Positions 17,101 through 25,543 of a DNA stretch of 64,000 nucleotides are shown here, piece by piece. Origin of the DNA: Flavobacterium sp. 9 (GTDB lineage: Bacteria; Bacteroidota; Bacteroidia; Flavobacteriales; Flavobacteriaceae); assembly GCF_002754195.1 (NCBI RefSeq), contig NZ_PEEU01000001.1:6200001-6264000 (forward strand), written 5' to 3'. Position numbers and translations under genes: made by a program. A model generated the notes under the pieces. It searched no databases, had not been told where the DNA came from, and saw nothing but the letters and a program-made list of their open reading frames with translations. The first letter of the stretch is position 1. Every line of letters begins with the position of its first letter.

Positions 17101-17127
17101 TATTTTAATATAGCATTCAAGAAAATA

Positions 17128-17607
17128 TTACATATTTTTAAAAATAGTATGCATCAAACGCTTCTTATCGTTTATACTTTCTTCTAATGAAATCATTGTT
17201 TCAGTTCTGTAAACACCTTCAATATCGTCAATCATAAAGATAACTTCTTTTGCGTGCTTAGTATCTTTTGCTCTAATTTTGCAAAAAATATTGAATTTAC
17301 CAGTAGTTACAGATGCTACTGTAACGAAAGGAATTTGATTGATGCGCTCTAATACAAATTTAGTTTGAGACGTATTATTAAGGAATACACCTACATAAGC
17401 AATAAATGAGTACCCTAATTTATCGTAATCTAAGGCCAATGAAGAGCCCATTATTATTCCGGCGTCTTCCATTTTTTTTACTCTAACATGTACTGTTCCA
17501 GCAGAAATCAATAGTTTTTTTGCAATGTCAGTAAACGGAACTCTCGTATTGTCTATTAACATATCTAAAATCTGGTGATCTACTTCATCTAAACGAAATT
17601 TACTCAT
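17128..17607 (-). CDS. Lrp/AsnC family transcriptional regulator
   Basis: 159 aa. N-terminal winged HTH (residues ~4-60, DEVDHQILDMLIDNTRVPF… AGTVHVRVKKMEDAGII) and C-terminal RAM ligand-binding domain (~70-150, FIAYVGVFLNN… TGKFNIFCKIRAKD). Such proteins bind amino acids and regulate amino acid metabolism. ppc is directly downstream but behind a terminator. The ligand and targets are unknown. Confidence 0.92.
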   Translation of the reverse strand: MSKFRLDEVDHQILDMLIDNTRVPFTDIAKKLLISAGTVHVRVKKMEDAGIIMGSSLALDYDKLGYSFIAYVGVFLNNTSQTKFVLERINQIPFVTVASVTTGKFNIFCKIRAKDTKHAKEVIFMIDDIEGVYRTETMISLEESINDKKRLMHTIFKNM

Positions 17608-17684
17608 AATTCTTTAATTAATATTACTAATTGCTATTACAAAGTATAAAAATATATATAAAAAACAACAAATTCACATAAAAA

Positions 17685-18839
17685 TTAACTTTTTATCAAT
17701 CCGTTAACAAATTTAACATTTTTATCTAAATAAAAATCTGCTTTTTGATTCATTTTCGGAAAATTTGTAAAGTCATCTGAATAAAGTGCTCCTTTTGCAT
17801 CGTATTCATAATGTCCAAAATAATTTTCCAACTCACCTACTTCAACTATGTAAGCGTTGAAATGAATCTTATTTTCAATCAATTCTTCTTTGTATTGTGC
17901 GACAAAATTCGTAATAATTTCGATACCATCATAATTTATTTTGATATTTTTATACATAAAATCATAAAAAACGACTTTATTTTGTGAAATATTCAAATAA
18001 TCATGAATTCTATTATCAACTAAATCGTTTTCGCCGATCAGTTTAAAACTCGTAATAAGTGAGAAAAATAGGAGCTTTCGGGTTATTTCTCTATCGTAAT
18101 CATTAGGGAAATGTCCGCCTTCAAACAAGATTGTTGGTACTCCTAAAAACTGAAAAGTATCTCCTATACAATTGATATTGAACGAATCATCAAAGCGTCC
18201 AACCTGTTCCGGAATGTATTTTTGCAATACATCGTTGATTCCGGCGATCACATTTATAGCTTTTAATCTGTTGTCGTTAATCTCTCTTTCTTCATTATAA
18301 GAAGGCGCTAAAAATGATACTGTTGCTGGTTTTCCAGTTTCTCCTGCGCCAAAAATAGTTCGCTGATCATGAAGGTTAAAACAGTAATGAGGCTTGAAAG
18401 TTTCAAAAACTTCTCTCAAAACCTTACTTTCTGGTTGTGTCAGGTTTTGAGAATCGCGATTTAGATCAATTTTATTGGCATTTTCGCGTGTATAAAGTCT
18501 TGCTCCGTCAGGATTTAGTATAGGAATACTATAAAAAGTAAATGTTTTAAGCATTTTCTCCGCAAATTCTGAACCGCTATTTAATACATTAATGAAATCA
18601 AATAATGCTTTTGTGGTTGTGCTTTCGTTTCCGTGCATTTGCGACCAAAGGTAAATACGCGTTTCTCCGCTACCAATTTCGTAACTATATATAGGTTCTC
18701 CTAAAACAGATGTGCCAATAACTTTGACTTGATTATTTGTATTTAGTTTTTCTAATAATGGTGTAATATGGTCTAGAGTCAAGTAACGTCCTGCTATAGA
18801 TTGTTCTTTGTATTGGTCAAATAGTTCTTCTAAATTCAT
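17685..18839 (-). CDS. M14-family zinc carboxypeptidase
   Basis: 384 aa. Zinc ligands H69 and E72 in MHGNEST, H157 in NLHDQR, and the catalytic Glu E240 in ILFEGGH. NPDGARLYTREN and IDLNRDSQN are classical M14 motifs (substrate carboxylate-binding Arg region). There is no signal peptide, so it is probably cytosolic and may trim peptides or peptidoglycan fragments. Its start lies 13-15 bases from an operator overlapping its -7 box, and it is divergent from an XRE regulator with the same operators, which strongly suggests control by that regulator. Confidence 0.9.
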   Translation of the reverse strand: MNLEELFDQYKEQSIAGRYLTLDHITPLLEKLNTNNQVKVIGTSVLGEPIYSYEIGSGETRIYLWSQMHGNESTTTKALFDFINVLNSGSEFAEKMLKTFTFYSIPILNPDGARLYTRENANKIDLNRDSQNLTQPESKVLREVFETFKPHYCFNLHDQRTIFGAGETGKPATVSFLAPSYNEEREINDNRLKAINVIAGINDVLQKYIPEQVGRFDDSFNINCIGDTFQFLGVPTILFEGGHFPNDYDREITRKLLFFSLITSFKLIGENDLVDNRIHDYLNISQNKVVFYDFMYKNIKINYDGIEIITNFVAQYKEELIENKIHFNAYIVEVGELENYFGHYEYDAKGALYSDDFTNFPKMNQKADFYLDKNVKFVNGLIKS

Positions 18840-18853
18840 TGTCTTTCTGATTA

Positions 18854-18869
18854 GTTTACAAAAGTAAAC
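18854..18869. promoter_or_regulatory. operator O1 over the M14 peptidase promoter
   Basis: GTTTACAAAAGTAAAC, a perfect GTTTAC-N4-GTAAAC site. On the minus strand it contains TACTTTTG, a consensus -7 box, so a bound repressor would block the promoter. Confidence 0.7.
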
Positions 18870-18877
18870 ATCTTTAT

Positions 18878-18893
18878 TTTTACAATTGTAAAC
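18878..18893. promoter_or_regulatory. operator O2
   Basis: TTTTACAATTGTAAAC, one mismatch from GTTTAC-N4-GTAAAC; centre 24 bases from O1. Confidence 0.6.
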
Positions 18894-18910
18894 AGTAAAA
18901 ATTGAGTAAA

Positions 18911-18926
18911 ATTTAGAAATGTAAAC
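18911..18926. promoter_or_regulatory. operator O3 (weak)
   Basis: ATTTAGAAATGTAAAC: one exact half-site and a 4/6 half-site at the same N4 spacing. Confidence 0.4.
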
Positions 18927-19074
18927 AATAAAATGAGCTTTTATGGAATGCTAGATTCTATTAAAGTTGACAAATGTTATTACTTTAAATGAATAATTAT
19001 AACATGCTTAATATTAGTGTAATATTATTTATCATATAAAGTATTAGTTATAATAAATCTAGCTTTAAAAATCA

Positions 19075-19090
19075 ATTTACAACTGTAAAA
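19075..19090. promoter_or_regulatory. operator O4
   Basis: ATTTACAACTGTAAAA: 5/6 match in both half-sites with N4 spacing. Confidence 0.5.
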
Positions 19091-19110
19091 TAGGTTATCT
19101 AATCCTTTTT

Positions 19111-19126
19111 AATTACATTTGTAAAC
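19111..19126. promoter_or_regulatory. operator O5 over the regulator promoter
   Basis: AATTACATTTGTAAAC. It contains TACATTTG (19114-19121), the consensus -7 box of the XRE gene, so operator and promoter coincide. Confidence 0.55.
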
Positions 19127-19145
19127 ATGAGAATTAATTATAATA

Positions 19146-19161
19146 ATTTACAATGGTAAAC
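19146..19161. promoter_or_regulatory. operator O6 over the regulator start codon
   Basis: ATTTACAATGGTAAAC: the central ATG (19153-19155) is the start codon of the XRE regulator. Confidence 0.55.
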
Positions 19162-19629
19162 ATCGATGATTTTGTAAAAAGACTGGAAATTATATTGGAT
19201 TACTACGGTATTAATGCCTCTTCTTTTGCTGATAGAATTGGCGTACAACGTTCCAGTATGTCTCACCTACTTTCGGGAAGAAACAAACCTAGTTTAGATT
19301 TTGTCATGAAAATATTAGACGTTTTTCCTGATGTAGATCTTTATTGGCTTTTGAATGGAAAGGGAAATTTTCCTAAAAATGAAGAAGAAAATAGTAAAGT
19401 TAAAAACTATGAAACTTTAGAAACTGAAAAAACAAACCCTCCTATTTCATCAAATGATAATTTTGTGGCTGGCGATTTGTTTTCACAAATAAATTATAAA
19501 GAAGAAGAAAAAGCTCCGATTAGATATTCATCGGAAGTAAAAAATCAAAATCTAATTCCGGAAGAAGGGGAAATTGAGAAAATAGTTATTTTTTATAAAA
19601 ATGGGACATTTAAGGCCTATGCCCCATGA
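19153..19629 (+). CDS. XRE-family helix-turn-helix regulator
   Basis: 158 aa. HTH_3 domain at residues ~6-66 (FVKRLEIILDYYGINASSF, RIGVQRSSMSHLLSGRNKP is the recognition region). DLYWLLNGKGNF is the usual end of the domain in Bacteroidota members. The C-terminal part is a Glu/Asn-rich linker and a short tail (EKIVIFYKNGTFKAYAP), perhaps for dimerisation. Six operator-like sites in its upstream region, one over its promoter and one over its start codon, imply autoregulation and control of the divergent peptidase gene. Confidence 0.9.
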   Translation: MVNIDDFVKRLEIILDYYGINASSFADRIGVQRSSMSHLLSGRNKPSLDFVMKILDVFPDVDLYWLLNGKGNFPKNEEENSKVKNYETLETEKTNPPISSNDNFVAGDLFSQINYKEEEKAPIRYSSEVKNQNLIPEEGEIEKIVIFYKNGTFKAYAP

Positions 19630-19712
19630 TTTATAAAAATCGCGTATTTGAAAATTTTTTAAAATATTTTTTATTTAAGGGATTCTCACGCAATTGAAAA
19701 AACAGCGAAAAT

Positions 19713-20264
19713 TTACAATTGAAATCCGTTTTCAGGAATTTTACCAATAACTCCATCATAATGTTTTTTCAAAACTTGAAGATCGGCTTCGTAGTCGCCA
19801 GTCGGGAAAAATGGCTTTCCTAAATTAACTTCTTTTTTACCCCAATCAAATGCAACGGGAACAATTGGCACATTTGCTTTGAGCGCTATATAATAAAATC
19901 CACTTCTAATTTCTTTTACCTTTTTACGAGTTCCTTCAGGAGCAACTGCTAATCTAAAAACTTCTTTGCGTTCAAAAATTGCAGCAATCGAATCTACTTT
20001 GTTCAATCCGCCTGAGCGATCTAATGGTTCTCCTCCCACACTTCTGAAATAATATCCGAAAGGAAATTTGAATAATTCCTTTTTTCCAACCCAGTTCATT
20101 TCCAATCCTGAGATTCCACGAGTGAAAATTCCCAAATAAAAATCATGATTACTTGTATGAGGCATCACCATTAGAATACATTTCTTAACTTCAGCATTTT
20201 CTATTCCTACTATTTTCCAGCCCATTAGCTTAAAAAAGATGAATTTATAGAATTGTTTTTTCAT
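19713..20264 (-). CDS. PlsC-like 1-acyl-glycerol-phosphate acyltransferase family protein
   Basis: 183 aa. The acyltransferase block I is PHTSNHDF (His/Asp charge relay) and block III is APEGTRKK; FGYYFRSVGGEPLDRS fits block II. It lacks an obvious N-terminal membrane helix beyond KFIFFKLMGW and is shorter than PlsC (~240 aa), like the many small Bacteroidota paralogs. It probably acylates a lysophospholipid or other lipid at the membrane. It is transcribed divergently from the next gene. Confidence 0.85.
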   Translation of the reverse strand: MKKQFYKFIFFKLMGWKIVGIENAEVKKCILMVMPHTSNHDFYLGIFTRGISGLEMNWVGKKELFKFPFGYYFRSVGGEPLDRSGGLNKVDSIAAIFERKEVFRLAVAPEGTRKKVKEIRSGFYYIALKANVPIVPVAFDWGKKEVNLGKPFFPTGDYEADLQVLKKHYDGVIGKIPENGFQL

Positions 20265-20305
20265 TAAAATTTATTTTTTCATGCAAAATAAAAGATTTAA
20301 AGTGG

Positions 20306-20313
20306 TAATTTTG
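20306..20313 (+). promoter_or_regulatory. -7 box of the 20330 operon
   Basis: TAATTTTG matches TAnnTTTG, 16 bases before the ATG. No clear -33 box. Confidence 0.5.
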
Positions 20314-20329
20314 AGTAAAAGCCCGTAAA

Positions 20330-20995
20330 ATGATTCAAAAGTTATTCAGTTATTTAATTCCAATTAAAATATTTAAAAAAAAATCCGCCAGAAGTAAAAT
20401 AATTGAGGTTACTTGGGCAAATGGAGAATTGGTTTTAGATTCTGAAAATACAAATTATTCATACGGAAGTTTGCAACGTATATTAAGGTACGGACTTAGA
20501 AATATTGGATATAAAGCAATTCTCGAAATGGACCATATTCTATTACTTGGTGTTGCCGGAGGAAGTGTCATAAAAACTTTGGTTGATGAAGTGGAATATA
20601 AAGGTAGGATTACCGGTGTCGAGATTGACTCTGATATGATTCAAATTGCAAATGAATATTTCAACCTTAATCAAATAAAACAGCTGGATGTTATTATTGA
20701 TGATGCTTTTGAGTTTGTTTTAAAAACAAAAGAAAAGTACGATCTGATAATCATTGATATTTTTGAAGACATTAATATGCCAAACTTTTTGTTTGAGAAG
20801 TTTTTTAGCGATCGTGTTTGTTCGCTTTTAAAAGATCAGGGTTTTGTTTTATTCAATACCATGATTCTGGATGAAGCACATAATGTTCGAAACAAAAAAT
20901 ATATTGCCGAAATTAACGCCGAATTATTTACTTCGAAAATGCTGCCCCGCATAGAAGTGCATAATGAATTAATAATAATTGAAAAAGTCGCCTAA
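20330..20995 (+). CDS. spermidine-synthase-like SAM-dependent protein
   Basis: 221 aa Rossmann protein of the spermidine synthase/methyltransferase superfamily. The nucleotide-binding loop is LLLGVAGGSV (71-80), the acidic ribose-binding residues are in GVEID (96-100), and IDDAFEFV (123-130) follows. It lacks the full-length N-terminal beta-barrel and the SpeE proton-acceptor motif cannot be confirmed, so it may be a methyltransferase. It heads a tight run: M23 peptidase 12 bases later, then a lipoprotein and a secreted protein. Confidence 0.75.
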   Translation: MIQKLFSYLIPIKIFKKKSARSKIIEVTWANGELVLDSENTNYSYGSLQRILRYGLRNIGYKAILEMDHILLLGVAGGSVIKTLVDEVEYKGRITGVEIDSDMIQIANEYFNLNQIKQLDVIIDDAFEFVLKTKEKYDLIIIDIFEDINMPNFLFEKFFSDRVCSLLKDQGFVLFNTMILDEAHNVRNKKYIAEINAELFTSKMLPRIEVHNELIIIEKVA

Positions 20996-21007
20996 ATTTT
21001 AAATTTT

Positions 21008-21685
21008 ATGAAACCTCTTGCCTCTATTTTAAAAACATTACCACCTACTAAAGTAATTGATTCAAGTATCGATTTTTCAAAATACCTAGCTTTGGATTTA
21101 TCGGTTACGAATCAGGAATTAATGGAATCTAAGCCTGAAAACGCAGCCGAATTTGAGCTTTTTATTTCTAATTATCTCGAAAAAAATAATGCCGAAGTCG
21201 CTTTTGGCGGATATATCGAAGGACGGACTTTGTATCAAAGAAGTACAATTTTCAAAAACGATTCTATTCCGGAACGAAATATTCATATTGGTCTCGATTT
21301 ATGGACAAAAGCAAATACAGCTGTACTAGCTCCGCTTGACGGAAAAGTTCATAGTTTTAAAAATAATGAAGGTTTGGGCGATTATGGCCCGACGATTATT
21401 TTGGAACATGAAATTGAAAATGAAGTTTTTTATACTTTATACGGACATTTATCGTTAGAAAGTATAGAAAACCTTAGCGTTGGGACTGTATTTAAAAAGG
21501 GAGATAAAATTGCTGCTTTAGGAAAATCAGACGTTAACGGAGATTATGCGCCTCACGTACATTTTCAAATTATAAAAAATATTGAAGAATATTGGGGAGA
21601 TTATCCCGGAGTTTGCAATACAAATGACCTTAATTTTTATATAGAAAACTGTCCCGACCCTAACTTATTATTAAAAATTACTTAA
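21008..21685 (+). CDS. M23-family peptidoglycan metallopeptidase
   Basis: 225 aa. LytM-type zinc endopeptidase: H93-x3-D97 (HIGLD), H147 (YGHLS) and H183-x-H185 (HVHF) are the M23 ligands. No convincing signal peptide is seen at the N-terminus (MKPLASILKTLPPTK), unusual for an enzyme acting on the cell wall; either the substrate is cytosolic or export is non-classical. It is 12 bases after the spermidine-synthase-like gene and 6 bases before a lipoprotein gene. Confidence 0.88.
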   Translation: MKPLASILKTLPPTKVIDSSIDFSKYLALDLSVTNQELMESKPENAAEFELFISNYLEKNNAEVAFGGYIEGRTLYQRSTIFKNDSIPERNIHIGLDLWTKANTAVLAPLDGKVHSFKNNEGLGDYGPTIILEHEIENEVFYTLYGHLSLESIENLSVGTVFKKGDKIAALGKSDVNGDYAPHVHFQIIKNIEEYWGDYPGVCNTNDLNFYIENCPDPNLLLKIT

Positions 21686-21691
21686 ATTGTT

Positions 21692-22168
21692 ATGAAGAAA
21701 GCAGGATTGATTATATGTTTGTTGTTATTAATTGGATGTAAATCTAAAACCATTACCAGAGATACAGAAGATTTAAAAGTAAAGAAAGTTTCAAGCGCCG
21801 AAATTAATGTGAATCAGCAGAAAAAAGCGTACGAATTAGGCAAAAGAGTTCTGGAAACTTGCAATACATCAAAATTTAAACCTTTTAATGAGACTGAAGT
21901 AACCCAATCGGTTATGGAAAATACGACCGAAGAACGATTGACTAAAACTTGTACAAGATTTAGACAATATTACGGAAGTTTTATTGACTTAAAATTAGAT
22001 GGCGTTTACAAAACAAAACAAGAAGTTATATATCGATACCATGCTTTATATAGTAAAAAGGTAGCCAACAAAGAGTTACGTGTTTTTGTAAATGAAGAAA
22101 ATCTAATTTCGGCAATAAAATCAATGGATTGGGATGAAAAATTTGATTCAAAAATAACAGATCAATAA
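21692..22168 (+). CDS. small lipoprotein
   Basis: 158 aa. Lipobox at MKKAGLIICLLLLIGCKSK (Cys 16), so a lipid-anchored protein. The mature part has two Cys residues (LETCNTS, TKTCTRF) that may form a disulfide. Family not recognised. It sits within the 20.3-22.7 kb operon. Confidence 0.7.
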   Translation: MKKAGLIICLLLLIGCKSKTITRDTEDLKVKKVSSAEINVNQQKKAYELGKRVLETCNTSKFKPFNETEVTQSVMENTTEERLTKTCTRFRQYYGSFIDLKLDGVYKTKQEVIYRYHALYSKKVANKELRVFVNEENLISAIKSMDWDEKFDSKITDQ

Positions 22169-22177
22169 ACTAAAACT

Positions 22178-22702
22178 ATGAATTTAAGACTACCGCTATT
22201 TGTATTATTGCTAATTTCTAGTTTTGCAAATGCTCAGGAAAAAATGATTGTAAATAATTCAAAACCTTTTCCGGCAACGCAAAATTATACTTTCATTTGT
22301 GAAAAATATGCCTTTACCGGCGAAGCAAATGTTCAGATTGCAAAAACAGATAAAGGCGGAATCTTAAAGGTAACAGTTTCAACGGCAAATGATAAAGCCA
22401 GAATTGCCGGCGGTTTATATGTAGATTTAGCCAATGCAGATGTAATTCCTTGTGTTGATAAAAATGTAAAGGAAAGTTCTGATGGCAAGACTTCGGCGTA
22501 TTATTACTTCACTCCTGCCGAATTTGCAAAGCTTAAAAAAACGGATATTTATGCTGTTCGATTTATTATTTCCGGAGGTCCAAATACTTTTGGAAATCAA
22601 ACCGGATATTTTACGGCATATAATAAAATGAATTATTTTTCGACAGCATACGATAAATCAAAGAAGTCGTTTGATACCGCAAAAGAAATTAGTCTTTTAT
22701 AG
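22178..22702 (+). CDS. secreted protein, function unknown
   Basis: 174 aa with the signal peptide MNLRLPLFVLLLISSFANAQ. The rest is probably a beta-sandwich (alternating hydrophobic pattern, Gly/Thr rich), with two Cys residues (FICEKYA, VIPCVDK). No family recognised. It is 9 bases after the lipoprotein gene and probably the last gene of that operon. Confidence 0.65.
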   Translation: MNLRLPLFVLLLISSFANAQEKMIVNNSKPFPATQNYTFICEKYAFTGEANVQIAKTDKGGILKVTVSTANDKARIAGGLYVDLANADVIPCVDKNVKESSDGKTSAYYYFTPAEFAKLKKTDIYAVRFIISGGPNTFGNQTGYFTAYNKMNYFSTAYDKSKKSFDTAKEISLL

Positions 22703-22752
22703 TAAGACATTTAATAAATTAAATCTTATATTTATAATCTAATTCTTTTTAT

Positions 22753-23223
22753 ATGAACGCCAACGAAGCTTTAATTACAAAATTCTATACCGCTTTTGCA
22801 AACGCCGACGCTAAAACAATGGCTGAATGTTATCATCCAAAAGTTCATTTTATAGATCCTGCTTTTGGTTTATTAAAAGAAGAGCAAGTTTCTAAAATGT
22901 GGGAAATGCTGCTTATAAAAAGCAAAGGGAACTTAAAAATTGAATTTTCAAATGTTAAAGCTGATGAATTTGCGGGTTCTGCAAATTGGGTTGCAACTTA
23001 TAATTTCAGTAAAACAAACAGAAATGTAATCAATCGAATTGCAGCCGAATTTTCGTTTCAAGATGGCTTAATCATCAAACATACAGATAATTTTGATGTT
23101 TGGAAATGGTCAAAACAAGCCTTTGGACCAACCGGATATCTATTAGGCTGGACAGGTTTCTTTCAAAAGAAAGTTCAGCAACAAGCCTTGTCATCACTTA
23201 GAAAGTTTGAGGAATCCAAATAA
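22753..23223 (+). CDS. NTF2-like / SnoaL-type protein
   Basis: 156 aa. The N-terminus NEALITKFYTAFANADAKTMAECYHPKVHFIDPAFG is the classic NTF2-like cone fold opening (helix, YxAF, then DP), followed by beta strands ending HTDNFDVWKW. Such proteins can be small-molecule isomerases, hydrolases or binding proteins; the role is not predictable here. It is 50 bases after the secreted protein gene, so co-transcription is possible. Confidence 0.8.
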   Translation: MNANEALITKFYTAFANADAKTMAECYHPKVHFIDPAFGLLKEEQVSKMWEMLLIKSKGNLKIEFSNVKADEFAGSANWVATYNFSKTNRNVINRIAAEFSFQDGLIIKHTDNFDVWKWSKQAFGPTGYLLGWTGFFQKKVQQQALSSLRKFEESK

Positions 23224-23363
23224 TTTTCTTAAATTGAATATTCTAAATATACACATTAGCTAAAATATACTTTTAGTTCTATTCATTCTATCTGCCTTTT
23301 TTAAGAATTTGTTTGTCTGTTACTATTTTTATTGTGTTAATCGTGTTTTAATCCTGAATATCG

Positions 23364-25106
23364 ATGAAAGAAATTGTACACAAAAAATTAAATCAATTAC
23401 AAGCAACAGCAATTTGCGGAAACGACATAAGCTCTTCCTGTTTATACGTTTCAGCGCTAACGATTCTATATGCAGGTCAATATGCCTGGATTTCATTACT
23501 AATTGTTGCGGCAGTTTTATTTCTTTTCAGACGAATTTATGGCGAAGTTGTTGGCGCAATCCCTTTAAATGGTGGTGCTTACAATGTTTTATTAAACACT
23601 TCAACCAAACGATTAGCATCTCTGGCGGCAACATTAACCGTTTTGTCTTATATGGCAACCGCAGTAATTTCGGCCTCAGAAGGAATGCATTATTTACACG
23701 GAATTTTCGAAACCTTAAATGTAACCATCGCAACAGTTGTAGTTTTGGTATTATTTACCGGACTTGCTATTTTAGGAATCGGAGAATCTGCATTTGTAGC
23801 CGTAATTATTTTTATCACACATATTGCAACTTTATCTCTACTCGTTTTAGCTTCGCTATGGTTTATTTTAAATAATGGATTAGAAACTTTTCATATCAAT
23901 TGGGAAACCCCAATTGCCTACGGAAATATAAAAACAGCCCTTTTTCTAGGATTTTCTGCTGCCATGCTTGGGATTTCAGGTTTCGAAAGTTCTGCCAATT
24001 TTGTTGAAGAACAAGAACACGGCGTTTTTCCAAAAACATTGCGAAATATGTGGGCAATCGTAAGTTTCTTTAATCCTGTAATTGCGATTTTATTAATTAG
24101 CGTAATTCCATTAACTGAAGTTGGCGCCAATAAAGAATCCCTTTTAGCACATTTAGGACAAACAACTGGAGGATCCTGGCTCGCTTGGTTAATTTCTATA
24201 GATGCGGTTTTAGTTTTATGCGGAGCCGTATTGACCTCATTTGTTGGAGTTTCCGGATTATTGAACCGTATGACTTTAGATCGAATTCTACCAAATTATT
24301 TTCTGAAGAAAAACAAAAGAGGATCACATTATAGAATTGTAATAAGCTTTCTTATTTTATGTATATCGGTGCTTTTTGCGACAAGAGGGCATTTAGAATC
24401 ATTAGCAGGAGTTTATACATTTTCCTTTTTGGCAGTAATGGCATTATTCGGGATTGGAAATTTATTACTGAAATTCAAACGAAGCAAATTACCAAGACCA
24501 GAACGCGCACGCGGAATCGCAGTTGTAGTTGCAGTTTCATTTATTATCGCCGCTTTCATTGGAAATATGAAACTCAACATCAACGCATTTTATACCTTTT
24601 TGAAATATATGGTGCCGTCGTTGATTTTTATCGGAATCATGCTCAATCGCGTCATTCTGATAAGACTCATGATCCAGGCTTTAGAATATTTCTATCAGCC
24701 ACTCCGAAGATTCGTTATCGTCAGTAATCGATATTTGCAAAAAATGAGCGTTGAGATTAATTCGCAGGAATTTGTCTTTTTTACCAAAGGCGATGATATT
24801 GCAATTCTCAATAAAGTACTTCAATATGTTGAAAATAATGAAACTACCAAAAAACTAAAAATTGTCCATGTAAAAAATGATTCCTCAAATAACGAAGCCT
24901 TAATAAAAGACCTCGAAGTTTTAGATCGAGCTTACGACGACATCGATATTGAATATCTCGAAATTCAAGGCGTTTTTGGTCCCGAAATTATAGACGAACT
25001 TTCTCAAAAGTGGAAAATCCCAAAAAACTTTATGTTCATAGGCTCTCCCGGAAATAAATTCTCTTACAGAGTTTCAGATCTTGGTGGCGTTCGCTTGATT
25101 ATGTAA
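23364..25106 (+). CDS. APC-family permease
   Basis: 580 aa. About twelve membrane segments in residues 1-430, starting with the APC motif QATAICGNDISSSCLY (helix 1 substrate-binding break) and followed by hydrophobic runs such as AWISLLIVAAVLFLF. The final ~145 residues are soluble and cytosolic (EFVFFTKGDDIAILNKVL… PEIIDELSQKWKI), resembling a USP-like regulatory extension. Probably an amino acid or cation/amino acid transporter; the substrate is unknown. Alone in its unit. Confidence 0.85.
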   Translation: MKEIVHKKLNQLQATAICGNDISSSCLYVSALTILYAGQYAWISLLIVAAVLFLFRRIYGEVVGAIPLNGGAYNVLLNTSTKRLASLAATLTVLSYMATAVISASEGMHYLHGIFETLNVTIATVVVLVLFTGLAILGIGESAFVAVIIFITHIATLSLLVLASLWFILNNGLETFHINWETPIAYGNIKTALFLGFSAAMLGISGFESSANFVEEQEHGVFPKTLRNMWAIVSFFNPVIAILLISVIPLTEVGANKESLLAHLGQTTGGSWLAWLISIDAVLVLCGAVLTSFVGVSGLLNRMTLDRILPNYFLKKNKRGSHYRIVISFLILCISVLFATRGHLESLAGVYTFSFLAVMALFGIGNLLLKFKRSKLPRPERARGIAVVVAVSFIIAAFIGNMKLNINAFYTFLKYMVPSLIFIGIMLNRVILIRLMIQALEYFYQPLRRFVIVSNRYLQKMSVEINSQEFVFFTKGDDIAILNKVLQYVENNETTKKLKIVHVKNDSSNNEALIKDLEVLDRAYDDIDIEYLEIQGVFGPEIIDELSQKWKIPKNFMFIGSPGNKFSYRVSDLGGVRLIM

Positions 25107-25128
25107 AGAATTTTTAGGAGAATTTAAT

Positions 25129-25516
25129 TAATCTTTACCGCAAAGGACACAAAGATTTACGCAAAGTTCGTAAAGCTTTATGTGAATTAAAATTTGTGAC
25201 AATTTGTGACATTTGTGGCTAAAAAATTTAACCGCAAAGTCCGCTAAGTTTTTCTATTAAAGATTTTATAAAAACGAAAAGTTCGCAAAGCTTTGTATTT
25301 AAACAGCTTTGCGAACTTTATGTTTTCTCAACAAAAAAACAAACCTTGCGTTCTTAGCGTAACTTAGCGGTTAATTCTCCAACCAAGAAACCCTACAGTC
25401 CTGACACTTCGGGATAAAACCTATCGGGTTTACTTTGCGTACTTAAAAAAGACAACGTAAACACAACAACCTTAGTGTCCTTCGCGAAAAAACTTAGCGA
25501 ACTTTGCGGTTAATTC
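25129..25516. repeat. CGCAAAG-type intergenic repeat block, copy 1
   Basis: Fills the ~430-base space after the permease gene with variants of CGCAAAGTTCGC(A/T)AAG. It includes a 15-bp hairpin AAAGTTCGCAAAGCT / AGCTTTGCGAACTTT (25278-25292 / 25305-25319), and ends with AGCGAACTTTGCGGTTAA. The right part matches 27358-27453 closely (CTTTGCG…ACTTAGCGAACTTTGCGGT). No ORF is convincing. Confidence 0.8.
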
Positions 25517-25543
25517 TCAAACCAAATCAATCCAGTTAACTCT

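Noticed and set aside
23309..23875. 188-codon open frame on the plus strand
   Set aside because: It overlaps the APC permease gene in another frame, is rich in Cys, Asn and Arg and has no plausible start: a shadow.
24359..24727. 122-codon open frame on the plus strand
   Set aside because: Lies inside the permease gene out of frame; composition is not protein-like.
25129..25516. CRISPR-like repeat array
   Set aside because: The repeats are irregular in length and spacing, palindromic and without unique spacers; no cas genes are present.
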